DNA from: DATNBT01 sp964579765
Lineage (GTDB): Bacteria; Acidobacteriota; Vicinamibacteria; Vicinamibacterales; CAVVIG01
Length of the DNA: 45,019 nt
Direction of reading: 5' to 3'
NCBI GenBank assembly: GCA_964579765.1
Contig: CAZOIK010000131.1
Coordinates: 1 to 45,019 of the forward strand
Shown here: in pieces, positions 31,306 to 39,253 of the stretch
How the letters are laid out: each line of letters begins with the position of its first letter
How positions within the stretch are numbered: the stretch's first letter is position 1
Notes under the pieces: generated by a model
Told to the model about the DNA's origin: nothing
Database searches by the model: none
The model's input: the letters and a program-made list of their open reading frames with translations, nothing else
Made by a program: the position numbers and the translations under genes

Positions 31306-32570
31306 ACCCCGCGGTCGGCGAACGCGTTGTGCCCTGGTATCGCACCGTCACGCGCACGCAGTGGCTGGCGTTCGGCGCCACGATGAGCGGCTGGATTCTG
31401 GATGCGTTCGACTACAACATCCTCGCGATCATCCTGATCGACATTCAGAAGAGCTTCACGGTGGACGCGGCGCTCGCCGGCGCGCTCGCGACCGTCACGC
31501 TCGTGATGCGCCTGGTCGGCGGCGTCGGCGCCGGCACGGCCGCCGATCGGTGGGGCCGCAAAGGCCCGCTGATGCTGTCGATTCTCTGGTTCTCGCTGTT
31601 CGCGTTCCTCAGCGGGTTCTCGAGGTCGTACGCCGTCCTGTTCGGGCTGCGCGCGCTCTTCGGCATCGGCATGGGTGGGATGTGGGCGGCCGGCATGCCG
31701 CTCGTCATCGAACACTGGCCCTCGCGCCTGCGCGGCATCGTCTCGGGGCTGCTGCTCGGCGGCTGGTACTGGGGCTACCTGCTCGCCGCCGCGGCGTTCC
31801 AGTTCATCTATCCGCTCTTCACCGGCACGCCCGACACGGCGTGGCGCGTGATGTTCTGGATCGCGATCATTCCGGGGTTCCTGACGCTGTGGCTGGCGTC
31901 GAAGGTGCCCGAGAGCCCGGTGTTCCTCGAACGGCAGCGCCGGCTGCGCGCGAATCCGGAGGCGTTCGCGAACGAGCCGAAGATCTCGGTCGTGCGCATC
32001 TTCCAGCGCGATCTGATCTGGACGACGATTCAGACGACGGTGGTGATCGGCGCGTTCATGTGCTCGTTCTATTCGATCGGCACGTGGTACGCGACGCTGC
32101 TGCGGCAGGCCGGGCGGCCGACGCTGCCGTACCTCGTGGCGTTCAACCTCGGCGCCATCGGCGGCACGGCGACGTGGGGGCGGCTGTCTGAAGGCAAGCT
32201 CGGGCGCCGCGGCGCGACGACGATCACTGCCCTGCTCGGCATCGTGTCGATTCCGTTCTACCTCCACACCGCGAATCCGGCGCTGATGGGCCTGGGCGCG
32301 TTCATGATGGGCGCGTTCGGCTGCGGCATCTGGGGCATGGCGCCTGCGTACGTGACCGAGCGCTATCCGACCGAGGCGCGCGGCGTCGGTCCCGGCTTCT
32401 GCTACCACGCCGCCGCGGCGATCGGATCGCTGATGCCGATCGCCATCGGCGCGATGCACGACAACGGCATGAGCCTCGCGAACGCGATGTCGATTCCGAT
32501 CGCGGTGGCGCTCGCGTGCTCGGCGGGATTTATCTGGCTTGGGCCTGAGACGCGGGGGCGGGAACTGTAG
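31302..32570 (+). CDS. MFS transporter (aromatic acid/H+ symporter-like)
   Basis: 422 residues, twelve predicted helices. MFS motif A appears as GTAADRWGRKGPLM after the second helix, and WILDAFDYNILAIILIDIQKSF in helix 1 resembles the aromatic-acid and sialate symporter groups. GLRALFGIGMGGMWAAGMPLVIEHWPSRLRG is the conserved helix 4-5 region. It probably imports the compound handled by the adjacent hydrolase and MaoC-type hydratase. Confidence 0.9.
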   Translation: MNPAVGERVVPWYRTVTRTQWLAFGATMSGWILDAFDYNILAIILIDIQKSFTVDAALAGALATVTLVMRLVGGVGAGTAADRWGRKGPLMLSILWFSLFAFLSGFSRSYAVLFGLRALFGIGMGGMWAAGMPLVIEHWPSRLRGIVSGLLLGGWYWGYLLAAAAFQFIYPLFTGTPDTAWRVMFWIAIIPGFLTLWLASKVPESPVFLERQRRLRANPEAFANEPKISVVRIFQRDLIWTTIQTTVVIGAFMCSFYSIGTWYATLLRQAGRPTLPYLVAFNLGAIGGTATWGRLSEGKLGRRGATTITALLGIVSIPFYLHTANPALMGLGAFMMGAFGCGIWGMAPAYVTERYPTEARGVGPGFCYHAAAAIGSLMPIAIGAMHDNGMSLANAMSIPIAVALACSAGFIWLGPETRGREL

Positions 32571-32573
32571 GAT

Positions 32574-32606
32574 TCGAGGGGTTCCAGAGGTTCCAGGGTT
32601 CGAGAG
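32574..32606. repeat. GGTTCC-type tandem repeat
   Basis: GGGGTTCCAGAGGTTCCAGGGTTCGAGAGG: three spaced GGTTC units between the MFS and MaoC genes, related to the inverted copy at 12815-12850. Confidence 0.45.
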
Positions 32607-33122
32607 GTGCATGTGGCAGTCAAAGAGGGCTGGACGGGGCGGGTCTACGAGGACTTCGAAATCGGCGACATCTACCCGCATCCGCTCGGACGCACGGTGC
32701 TCGCCGCAGACAACATCTGGTTCACGCTGCTGACGCAGAACACGAACCCCGTCCACTTTGACGCGGCGTACGCCGCGAAGACCGAGTTCGGGAAGCCGCT
32801 CGTCGATTCGACGTTCACGCTCGCGCTCGTCACCGGCCAGTCGGTCACCGACATCTCGCAGAACGCGATGGCGAACCTGGGTTGGGACGAGGTGCGGCTG
32901 CCGAACCCGGTGTTCGAGGGCGACACGATCTACTCGCGCAGCGAGGTGCTCGAGAAGCGCGAATCGAAGTCGCGGCCCAACGTCGGCATCGTCACCTTCA
33001 GAACGACCGGGTTCAACCAGGACGGCGTCGTCGTGATCGAGTACAAACGCACCGTGATGATCTACAAACGCGGACACGTGCCGGAGACGGCGCGCGTCCG
33101 TCCGCCGGTACCGAAGCAGTAG
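32607..33122 (+). CDS. MaoC-family dehydratase
   Basis: 171 residues from GTG 32607 (GTG 32613 also possible). Hotdog-fold MaoC-like hydratase: VYEDFEIGDIYPHPLGRTV, then LLTQNTNPVHFDAAYAAKTEFGKPLVDSTFTLALVTGQSV, containing the hydratase motif with catalytic Asp/His (NPVHFD), and VRLPNPVFEGDTIYSRSEVLEKRES. Resembles mesaconyl-CoA hydratase-type proteins acting on a CoA thioester. Probably the last gene of, or closely tied to, the 30076 operon. The TAG stop is the start of a double hairpin repeat. Confidence 0.88.
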   Translation: MHVAVKEGWTGRVYEDFEIGDIYPHPLGRTVLAADNIWFTLLTQNTNPVHFDAAYAAKTEFGKPLVDSTFTLALVTGQSVTDISQNAMANLGWDEVRLPNPVFEGDTIYSRSEVLEKRESKSRPNVGIVTFRTTGFNQDGVVVIEYKRTVMIYKRGHVPETARVRPPVPKQ

Positions 33123-33167
33123 TGCAGGCCTTCAGGCCTGCGGGAAATGGCGGACCTGAAGGTCCGC
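33120..33167. repeat. Double TAG-hairpin repeat
   Basis: TAGT then GCAGGCC-TTCA-GGCCTGC (33124-33141) and GCGGACC-TGAA-GGTCCGC (33150-33167), nearly the same pair as at 13843-13892. The TAG ends the MaoC gene. Confidence 0.8.
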
Positions 33168-33184
33168 ACGACAGTTGAGGACCC

Positions 33185-33982
33185 ATGTCTGACGACGTGC
33201 ACGAGATATTCGCAGTCCGCTACGCGCACCACGACCGGCAGTCCCCCGAGAACTTTCTCTTCGGCGATCCGCACGACGTGCTGCAGCCGCTCGCCTACTT
33301 CGTGTGGGTCATCCGCGGTCCGCACGGCACGTTCGTCGTGGACACCGGCTTCGACGAGCCGATGGCGAAGAAGCGCGGCCGCGTAATCGTGAAGCCCGTC
33401 GCCGAGGGCCTGACGTCCATCGGCGTCAAGCCGGACGAAGTGAAGGACGTCGTCATCACGCACCTGCACTACGACCACTGCGGCAACCACGACGCGTTCC
33501 CGAAGGCGACGTTCCATCTGCAGGATGCCGAGATGGCGTACGCCACCGGCCGCTACATGGCGCATCAGGTGATGCGCCTCCCCTTCGAGCTCGACGACGT
33601 CGTGGCGATGGTGGGGAAGGTGTTCGCCGGGCGCGTGCGGTTTCACGACGGGAACGAGCAGCTCGCGCCGGGCATCACGCTGCATCGCATCGGCGGGCAC
33701 TCGAAGGGCCTGCAGTGCGTGCGCGTGAAGACGAAGCGCGGATACGTCGTGCTCGCGTCGGACGCGACGCACCTCTACGACCATATCCATCAGGGCCGTG
33801 TGTTCCCCGTGACCTTCTGCGTCGGCGACGTGCTGGAGGGCTATTCGACCATCAAAGGGCTGGCTGATTCCCTCGACCACATCGTCCCCGGACACGATCC
33901 AGCCGTCGTCGAGAAATACCCCGGGGCTGCGCCCGGGCTCGAGCGGCTGGTCGTCAGACTCGACGTGCCGCCGCGTTCCTAG
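33185..33982 (+). CDS. N-acyl homoserine lactonase-like MBL hydrolase
   Basis: 265 residues, cytosolic. MBL motif HLHYDHCGN at 93-101 and downstream IGGHSKGLQ, LASDATHLY and VPGHDP give the dinuclear zinc site of the AHL-lactonase (AiiA-like) branch. It may open lactones or hydrolyse other esters; quorum quenching is not proven by sequence. GAGGA precedes the ATG by only a few bases. The TAG stop merges into a hairpin repeat. Confidence 0.88.
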   Translation: MSDDVHEIFAVRYAHHDRQSPENFLFGDPHDVLQPLAYFVWVIRGPHGTFVVDTGFDEPMAKKRGRVIVKPVAEGLTSIGVKPDEVKDVVITHLHYDHCGNHDAFPKATFHLQDAEMAYATGRYMAHQVMRLPFELDDVVAMVGKVFAGRVRFHDGNEQLAPGITLHRIGGHSKGLQCVRVKTKRGYVVLASDATHLYDHIHQGRVFPVTFCVGDVLEGYSTIKGLADSLDHIVPGHDPAVVEKYPGAAPGLERLVVRLDVPPRS

Positions 33983-34002
33983 CGCGCATGCTGGCAGCAT
34001 GC
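33980..34002. repeat. TAG-hairpin repeat, GCATGC variant
   Basis: TAGC then GCATGC-TGGCA-GCATGC (33986-34002). The TAG ends the MBL hydrolase gene; a further stem variant of the same TAG-first architecture. Confidence 0.65.
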
Positions 34003-34048
34003 CGTTGACGTTCCAGGAGGTCGAACTCGCTGCGCTCGTGCCGGCGCG

Positions 34049-34681
34049 TCACTTCACCAACACCGCCACGCCCGTGACGACCAGCGCGACCGCCCACACC
34101 CAATCCAGGTTGAGCCAGGCCCGGCGAAGGAGATTCAGGCCCAGCCTGCGATACACCACCCAGGCGATCCCTGACATCACCGCGAGATACGCGATCGTGT
34201 GGAGGCCGACCGCCATCGCATTGGCCAGTGGACCACTCGACAGGGCGGCGGCCATGTGCGCGTGATCGTGCCCGGCGGCGGACACCGCCATCGGCGTCGA
34301 GAGCACGAACGGCAGCACCATGATGCCGGCACCGTGGGCCGACGCCATCAGAAACGACCACGCAGTCAGATCGCGGAAGCCCACCTGCATGCCGCCGCCA
34401 CGCGGATGCCTGTGGCGCCACAGCTGGTAGCCGCCGAGCGTGATGAGGAGCGTCGCGACAACGCCCTTCACGAGCGCGAGCGGCAGTACGACTTGCGCCA
34501 GCGCCGCGACGGCGACGACCAGGCCGACCGCCGACGCGTGGCCGAGCGCGATGGGCGGCAGCGCGCGCCACACCCCGCGCGCGCTGCCGTGCTGCATGCC
34601 GAGCGCCACGGCGAAGAGCCATCCCATCCCGGGATTGACGCCGTGATACGCACCGAGGAACACCATGGCCTGCCAGTCCAC
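34049..34681 (-). CDS. NicO/UreH-like histidine-containing membrane protein
   Basis: 210 residues from GTG 34681 with GGAG six bases upstream; ATG 34666 is an alternative. Six hydrophobic segments, with conserved histidines in and near membranes (GAYHGVNPGMGW, LGMQHGS, ALGHASAVG, SAHGAG) and a His-rich loop (GHDHAHMAA). This layout recalls NicO/UreH/TauE-type metal or sulfite exporters, but the exact family is uncertain. It begins 14 bases after the selenium-binding protein gene on the same strand, so the two probably form an operon and a metal-handling role for that enzyme is a reasonable inference. Confidence 0.7.
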   Translation of the reverse strand: MDWQAMVFLGAYHGVNPGMGWLFAVALGMQHGSARGVWRALPPIALGHASAVGLVVAVAALAQVVLPLALVKGVVATLLITLGGYQLWRHRHPRGGGMQVGFRDLTAWSFLMASAHGAGIMVLPFVLSTPMAVSAAGHDHAHMAAALSSGPLANAMAVGLHTIAYLAVMSGIAWVVYRRLGLNLLRRAWLNLDWVWAVALVVTGVAVLVK

Positions 34682-34695
34682 GTGAGGCTCCCTCG

Positions 34696-36117
34696 TTACG
34701 CGTAGCAGTACGAATCCGACGACGCGTCGCCGCCCTCGAGCCGCACCTGGTGCGGCCGCAGCGCGCCGGATTCGAAGAAGAAGCGTTCGTCCAACTGCAT
34801 CCCGCCGCCCGACGGCACGTCGATCTTGGCCATCCATCCCTGGACGCCGTCGGGATAGAACTGGTCGTCCCACGGCGTGTAGAGGCTGTTCGTGACATAC
34901 AGCCGCCGTCCATCGCGGCTGATTTCGACCATCTGCGGGCCGCCGTTCAGCCGTCGCGTCGGGTCGCTCGGGTGCGACGCGCGCTTCACCATGCCGCCAA
35001 GCCGGATGGCGCTGATCTTCTTCGGGTTGAACGGATCGGTCACGTCGTACTGGATGAACTCTCCGGTGCCCCAGCACGACACGTACAGGTATCGGTCGTC
35101 GAGCGACAGGTTGATGTCGGTGACGAGCGGCGCGGCGGCCTTGAAGCCCTGCAGCAGCGGCGGCAGGTCTTTGGGATCCGCGGGCTCGGCCGGAATCTCG
35201 ATCACCTTCTTGATCGCCCAGGCGCCGGCACCGCCGTTCCCGTTCGCTTTGTTCTCATCCCGATACCACAGCCAGATCGACGACGACAGGTCCTTGAGCG
35301 ACGTCACGACGCCGACAAACCCGTACGCGCGTCGCGGGTCGTGCGCGGGGCGCAGCTCGAGCGGCATCTGCTGCTCGTCGCCGAGCGCGAGCTCCTGCAC
35401 GTGACGCCGCCGTCGGAGATCCCACACGTGCAGTTTGTTGCCGTACTTGCCGGCGAGCAGCAGCTCGGGATTGACGCCGCGCTTCACCATGTTCGGCGTG
35501 CCCCACGTGCTGGTGATCATCGTGTCGAATCCGAGATGCCACCAGATGTCGTACATCAGCTCCTGCGGGCCGCGCTCCAGCTCCCATCGTCCGAGGACGT
35601 CGAACGTCTCCGGATCGAGGAGGAACGTCCCGCCCGGGCCGTTGCCGTCTGGCGCGCCGAGCGCGCTGAGGTAGATGCCGTCCGGCCCGCAGTGCACCGT
35701 ATGCGGCGCCGCGTACCCGGTGCGCGCCGCCAGAACCTCCGGCTCGATCACCTTCACGATCTGCGGCCGCCGCGGATCGGGCTTCGTGTCGAGGACGTGG
35801 ATCCGCGACGAATGAATCCCGGGCACGACGAGATAGCGCCGCTCCATGTGCGGATGCGACGCGTACGGACACAGACAGGAGCTGCAGGCGTTCCAGCCGA
35901 AGTGATGCAGCTCGTCTCCGGCCGTCGGCATGTTTGTCTGTCCGATGAGACGGCCGTAGCCCGTCGATGCGGGATCGACGTCGAGGACGCCAATCGCGTC
36001 GGGCACGCCGTTACGCGCCGGGTTGACGAGGGTGAGGTAGGCGATCTTCTCCTGCGGCGATTGCATCGCCATCGCCGGCGACGGATAGAACGTGGGATCA
36101 GGCTTCAGCAGTGGCAT
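34696..36117 (-). CDS. Selenium-binding protein 56 / methanethiol oxidase family
   Basis: 473 residues, the family's typical length. SBP56 hallmarks: HHFGWNACSSC with C78 and C81, YLVVPGIHSSRIHVLDTKPDPRRP, PHTVHCGPDGIYLSALG, NNLHVW-like KLHVWDLRRRRH, TDINLSLDDRYLYVSCWGTGEFIQYDV, and RLNGGPQMVEISRDGRRLYVTNSLY. Bacterial members (MtoX) oxidise methanethiol to formaldehyde, H2S and H2O2 and contain copper. ATG 36117 is chosen for the GGAG six to seven bases upstream, over the in-frame start at 36171. It lacks an obvious signal peptide from this start. It is divergent from the AraC regulator. Confidence 0.92.
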   Translation of the reverse strand: MPLLKPDPTFYPSPAMAMQSPQEKIAYLTLVNPARNGVPDAIGVLDVDPASTGYGRLIGQTNMPTAGDELHHFGWNACSSCLCPYASHPHMERRYLVVPGIHSSRIHVLDTKPDPRRPQIVKVIEPEVLAARTGYAAPHTVHCGPDGIYLSALGAPDGNGPGGTFLLDPETFDVLGRWELERGPQELMYDIWWHLGFDTMITSTWGTPNMVKRGVNPELLLAGKYGNKLHVWDLRRRRHVQELALGDEQQMPLELRPAHDPRRAYGFVGVVTSLKDLSSSIWLWYRDENKANGNGGAGAWAIKKVIEIPAEPADPKDLPPLLQGFKAAAPLVTDINLSLDDRYLYVSCWGTGEFIQYDVTDPFNPKKISAIRLGGMVKRASHPSDPTRRLNGGPQMVEISRDGRRLYVTNSLYTPWDDQFYPDGVQGWMAKIDVPSGGGMQLDERFFFESGALRPHQVRLEGGDASSDSYCYA

Positions 36118-36303
36118 GGCGCTCTCCAGAAATGTCCGAGTTGTCCGACGTGCGAATCGTGCATCGACCATGCGGCGTAACCAATGGCCGGAACGCCCGC
36201 GTTCTTGCTCGACACGCCGGAACGTGCTTGACGGTTGACCCGCGCTCTGGAATCCTTGTCCGCTTCACCGGCACACGACGGATCTCGTGGCGGGGAGAAC
36301 GCG

Positions 36304-37383
36304 ATGGATGTGTTGTCCGACGTACTTCGTGTCGTTCGGTTGTCTGGCGCCGTGTTCTTCACGGCCGACTTCTCGTCGCCGTGGGCCATCGAATCGCCGA
36401 TTCCCGAGAAGCTGCCGTCGGCGGTGACGCCCGGCGCCGAATGCGTCGTGCTTTTTCACATCCTCGTTGACGGGGAGTGCGAGGTCGCGTGTCAGGGCCA
36501 TCCCGTCGCGCGGATGGAGGCCGGCGACGTGATCGTCTTCCCGCGCGGCGATCAACACACGATGCGAAGCCACCGTACGATCGCGGCGACGCCGATTACG
36601 TCGATCCTCGCGCCCTGGACCTCCGACGGCCCGCCGCAGCTGTCCCACGGCGGAGGGGGGACGACGTCGCGCTTCGTGTGCGGCTATCTGAACTGCGATC
36701 AGCGATTCGGTCCGGCGATGGACGCGCTGCCGACCATGCTGCTCGTGCGCAGCCGGAGCGACTACTCGGCGGTGGACGCGATCGACGCGCGCGGCAGTCA
36801 GCCGGCGGTCGTGCCCCAGAGTTCAGGCAGCTGGCTCGGCACGACGCTCAAGTTCACGATCAACGAAGCGAGAGCCGCGCGCCCTGGCAGCACGGCGATC
36901 CTCGGGCGGCTGACAGAGCTGATGTTCGTGGAGATTCTGCGCGAATACATGCACACGCTGCCTCCGGATCGGGGCGGGTGGTTCGCCGGCTTGAACGACG
37001 TCTCGGTCGGCAAGGCCTTGCGGCTGCTGCACGCCAATCCCGCGCGCGACTGGACCGTTGACGATCTGGCGCGCGACGTGGCGGTGTCGCGCTCGGTGCT
37101 CGCGCAGCGTTTCACGGAGCTCGTCGGCGAAGCGCCGATGCGCTATCTCGCCGGCTGGCGCATGCAGCTCGCCAAGCAGATGATGCGCGAGGGCGAGCGC
37201 AATCTTCAGGAGATCGCGGCGTCGGTCGGCTACGACTCGGAAGCGGCCTTCAATCGCGCGTTCAAACGCGCCACGGGCACGCCGCCGGGCAGCTGGCGCA
37301 AAGGCGCGACGATGCCGGCGGACTCGTCACGGCGCGTTACCCCGCACTCCAGCCTGCATCGATCGGAAGAACCGATCCGTTGA
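36304..37383 (+). CDS. AraC-family transcriptional regulator with cupin domain
   Basis: 359 residues from ATG 36304 (GGGAG upstream). Residues ~1-200 are an AraC N-terminal cupin (Cupin_6: GAVFFTADFSSPWAIESP, VDGECEVACQGHPVARMEAGDVIVFPRGDQHTM). The C-terminal ~100 residues hold two HTH motifs: WTVDDLARDVAVSRSVLAQRFTELVGEAPMRYLAGWRMQLA and LQEIAASVGYDSEAAFNRAFKRATGTPPGSWR. Such regulators often control a neighbouring oxidoreductase: candidates are the divergent methanethiol-oxidase-like gene or the convergent dehydrogenase, whose 3' end it overlaps by 47 bases. Confidence 0.93.
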   Translation: MDVLSDVLRVVRLSGAVFFTADFSSPWAIESPIPEKLPSAVTPGAECVVLFHILVDGECEVACQGHPVARMEAGDVIVFPRGDQHTMRSHRTIAATPITSILAPWTSDGPPQLSHGGGGTTSRFVCGYLNCDQRFGPAMDALPTMLLVRSRSDYSAVDAIDARGSQPAVVPQSSGSWLGTTLKFTINEARAARPGSTAILGRLTELMFVEILREYMHTLPPDRGGWFAGLNDVSVGKALRLLHANPARDWTVDDLARDVAVSRSVLAQRFTELVGEAPMRYLAGWRMQLAKQMMREGERNLQEIAASVGYDSEAAFNRAFKRATGTPPGSWRKGATMPADSSRRVTPHSSLHRSEEPIR

Positions 37384-38125
37384 TGTCGCGGCTCTGCGGG
37401 CCGCACAGGAACACAATCAGGGCCGCGACGTCGTCGGCGGCGATGATGCGGCCGGTCGGCTGCTTGCCCGCGAGGAACTTCCGCTCGGCGTCGGCGCGCG
37501 CGATGCCGTCGCGCGTCGCGATCGCGTCGATCGTCGCGTCGTGTACGGGCGTTTCGGTCGTGCCCGGGCAGACGGCGTTGCACGTGACGCCCGTCCCGAC
37601 GACCTCGAGCGCCACTGCGCGTGTGAGGCCGATGAGCGCCGTCTTCGTCGTCACGTAGCCGACGCGGTTCGCCGCGCCCCGCTGGCCGTAAATCGACGAG
37701 ATGTTGACGATGCGTCCCCAGCCGCGCGCCTTCATGGCGGGCAGCGCGAGACGGATCGTGTGAAACGCGGCGGACACGTTGACGGCGAGGCTCTCGTTCC
37801 AGGCGTCGGCGCGGAAATGTTCGATCGGCCCCGTGTGGCGCACGACAGCGTTGTTGACGAGGATGTCGATGGCGCCGAAGCGTCTGATGGCCGCCGAGAT
37901 CATCCCTTCGATTTCGTCAGGATCTCTGAGATCGACTCCCGCGATCACCGTCTCGACGCCGTGGTACAGCGAGAATTCCGTTTTCAGCGCAGCGAACCGG
38001 TCCGGGTCCGGAAGGCCGTGAAGAACGACGTTGCAGCCGGCGGCCGCGAGCTGCTTCGCGGCGGCGAGGCCGAGGCCTTGCGTCGAGCCGGTGATGAGCG
38101 CGGTCTTGCCGGCGATCGTCGTCAT
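37337..38125 (-). CDS. 3-hydroxybutyrate dehydrogenase-like short-chain dehydrogenase
   Basis: 262 residues. Classical SDR: cofactor loop TGSTQGLG (12-19), NNAV (91-94), catalytic S143, Y157 and K161 (YVTTK), and PGTTETP. The end of the sequence (RKFLAGKQPTGRIIAADDVAALIVFLCG...SVLPIDAGWSAG) fits D-3-hydroxybutyrate dehydrogenase (BDH), which makes acetoacetate from 3-hydroxybutyrate with NAD. This complements the CoA-transferase at 15782-17124. The mRNA is probably leaderless: TACACT (complement of 38134-38139) ends eight bases before ATG 38125. The 3' end overlaps the AraC gene convergently. Confidence 0.9.
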   Translation of the reverse strand: MTTIAGKTALITGSTQGLGLAAAKQLAAAGCNVVLHGLPDPDRFAALKTEFSLYHGVETVIAGVDLRDPDEIEGMISAAIRRFGAIDILVNNAVVRHTGPIEHFRADAWNESLAVNVSAAFHTIRLALPAMKARGWGRIVNISSIYGQRGAANRVGYVTTKTALIGLTRAVALEVVGTGVTCNAVCPGTTETPVHDATIDAIATRDGIARADAERKFLAGKQPTGRIIAADDVAALIVFLCGPQSRDINGSVLPIDAGWSAG

Positions 38126-38156
38126 GGCGCCGCAGTGTACTGCGACATGAGGGGCG

Positions 38157-38180
38157 TATACTCGATGCCGCTACAGGAGG
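38157..38180 (+). promoter_or_regulatory. -10 box and Shine-Dalgarno of the 38191 gene
   Basis: TATACT (38157-38162) followed by AGGAGG (38175-38180) ten bases before ATG 38191. Unlike most transcription-unit-leading genes in this window, this one has a clear leader with a strong ribosome-binding site. Confidence 0.55.
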
Positions 38181-38190
38181 ACTTCGCGTT

Positions 38191-39243
38191 ATGGTGCGCG
38201 TATCGACTGGGATTCTCGCCGTCGCGTTCTGCGTCGCAGCGGCTCCGGCGCTCGCGCATCACAGCTTCGCGCCGCATTTCGACGCGAACAAGCCCGTGAG
38301 CATCTCCGGCACCGTCCGGGAATTCGAGGCGCGCAATCCGCACGCCTATCTGCACATCGACGCCGTCGACGAGAACGGACGGACGCGCGAGTACGTCTGC
38401 GAGAGCAACGGCGTCACGCAGCTGGCGCGCAACGGCCTGACGCCGGCCATGCTGAAGGCCGGCACGAAGGTCCGCGTGACCGGCTCGCTGTCCCGGCACA
38501 GCGAGTACATGTGCTTCTTTAACACGATCGCATTCGAAGACGGACGAACGCTCAACCTGAGCAGCGCGGGCAGGCCGAGCGCGCCGGCCGCTGCGGCAAG
38601 ACGGAGCGACATCTTCGGCACCTGGCTGCTCGCGCCGATGCCCAACCGCCAGACGAGCGGGCCGCAGCCGATGATCGACCTGATGACGCCCGCCGGGCAG
38701 AAAGCCGTCGCCGCCTACGATCCGTTCAAGGACGATCCGGTCTTCCGCTGCGAGCCCGTCCACATCCGCCGCGTCTGGGGCGCGCCGGGCACGCCGCTCG
38801 AGATCGTCCACGACGGCCGGGACATCGTGATCCACGCTGAATGGATGGACGTGCGGCGCGTCGTCCACATGGGGCAGACGCAGGCGCCGAAGAACGTCAC
38901 GCGGACGGCGCTCGGCTATTCGACAGGCCGCATGGACGGCGACACCCTCGTGATCGAGACAGCGAACTACGCGCCCGGCGTGCTGAATCAGTATGTCGAA
39001 ATGCCCGGACAGCCGACGCGCGGCCTGCTCCACTCCGCGGCGCTGACCAACACCGAGCGCATCCATGTCGACGCCGCACGCCAGCGGCTCGTCGTCGAGA
39101 TCGATCAGCGGGATCCGGAGTTCTTCACGCAGCCGTTCCCGCGCACGACGTACGAGTACGGGCCGACGGATCTGAAGATCGAGCCGTTCAACTGCTCGCG
39201 GGAAGGCCTGACAGGGACGATCAAGAAGACCGCGTCGCGTTGA
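38191..39243 (+). CDS. DUF6152-type secreted protein
   Basis: 350 residues. Signal peptide STGILAVAFCVAAAPALAHH; the mature N-terminus HHSFAPHFDANKPVSISGTVREFEARNPHAYLHI is the hallmark of DUF6152 (an OB-fold-like domain), continuing to about residue 110. A second, larger part (FGTWLLAPMPNRQ, EIVHDGRDIVIHAEWMDVRRVVHMGQTQ, GRMDGDTLVIETANYAPGVLNQYVEMPGQPTRGLLHSAALTNTERI) resembles the repeated domain often attached to it in acidobacteria and sphingomonads. Function unknown; probably periplasmic. The two conserved His at the mature N-terminus might bind a metal. Confidence 0.85.
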   Translation: MVRVSTGILAVAFCVAAAPALAHHSFAPHFDANKPVSISGTVREFEARNPHAYLHIDAVDENGRTREYVCESNGVTQLARNGLTPAMLKAGTKVRVTGSLSRHSEYMCFFNTIAFEDGRTLNLSSAGRPSAPAAAARRSDIFGTWLLAPMPNRQTSGPQPMIDLMTPAGQKAVAAYDPFKDDPVFRCEPVHIRRVWGAPGTPLEIVHDGRDIVIHAEWMDVRRVVHMGQTQAPKNVTRTALGYSTGRMDGDTLVIETANYAPGVLNQYVEMPGQPTRGLLHSAALTNTERIHVDAARQRLVVEIDQRDPEFFTQPFPRTTYEYGPTDLKIEPFNCSREGLTGTIKKTASR

Positions 39244-39253
39244 CGCCTGCAAT

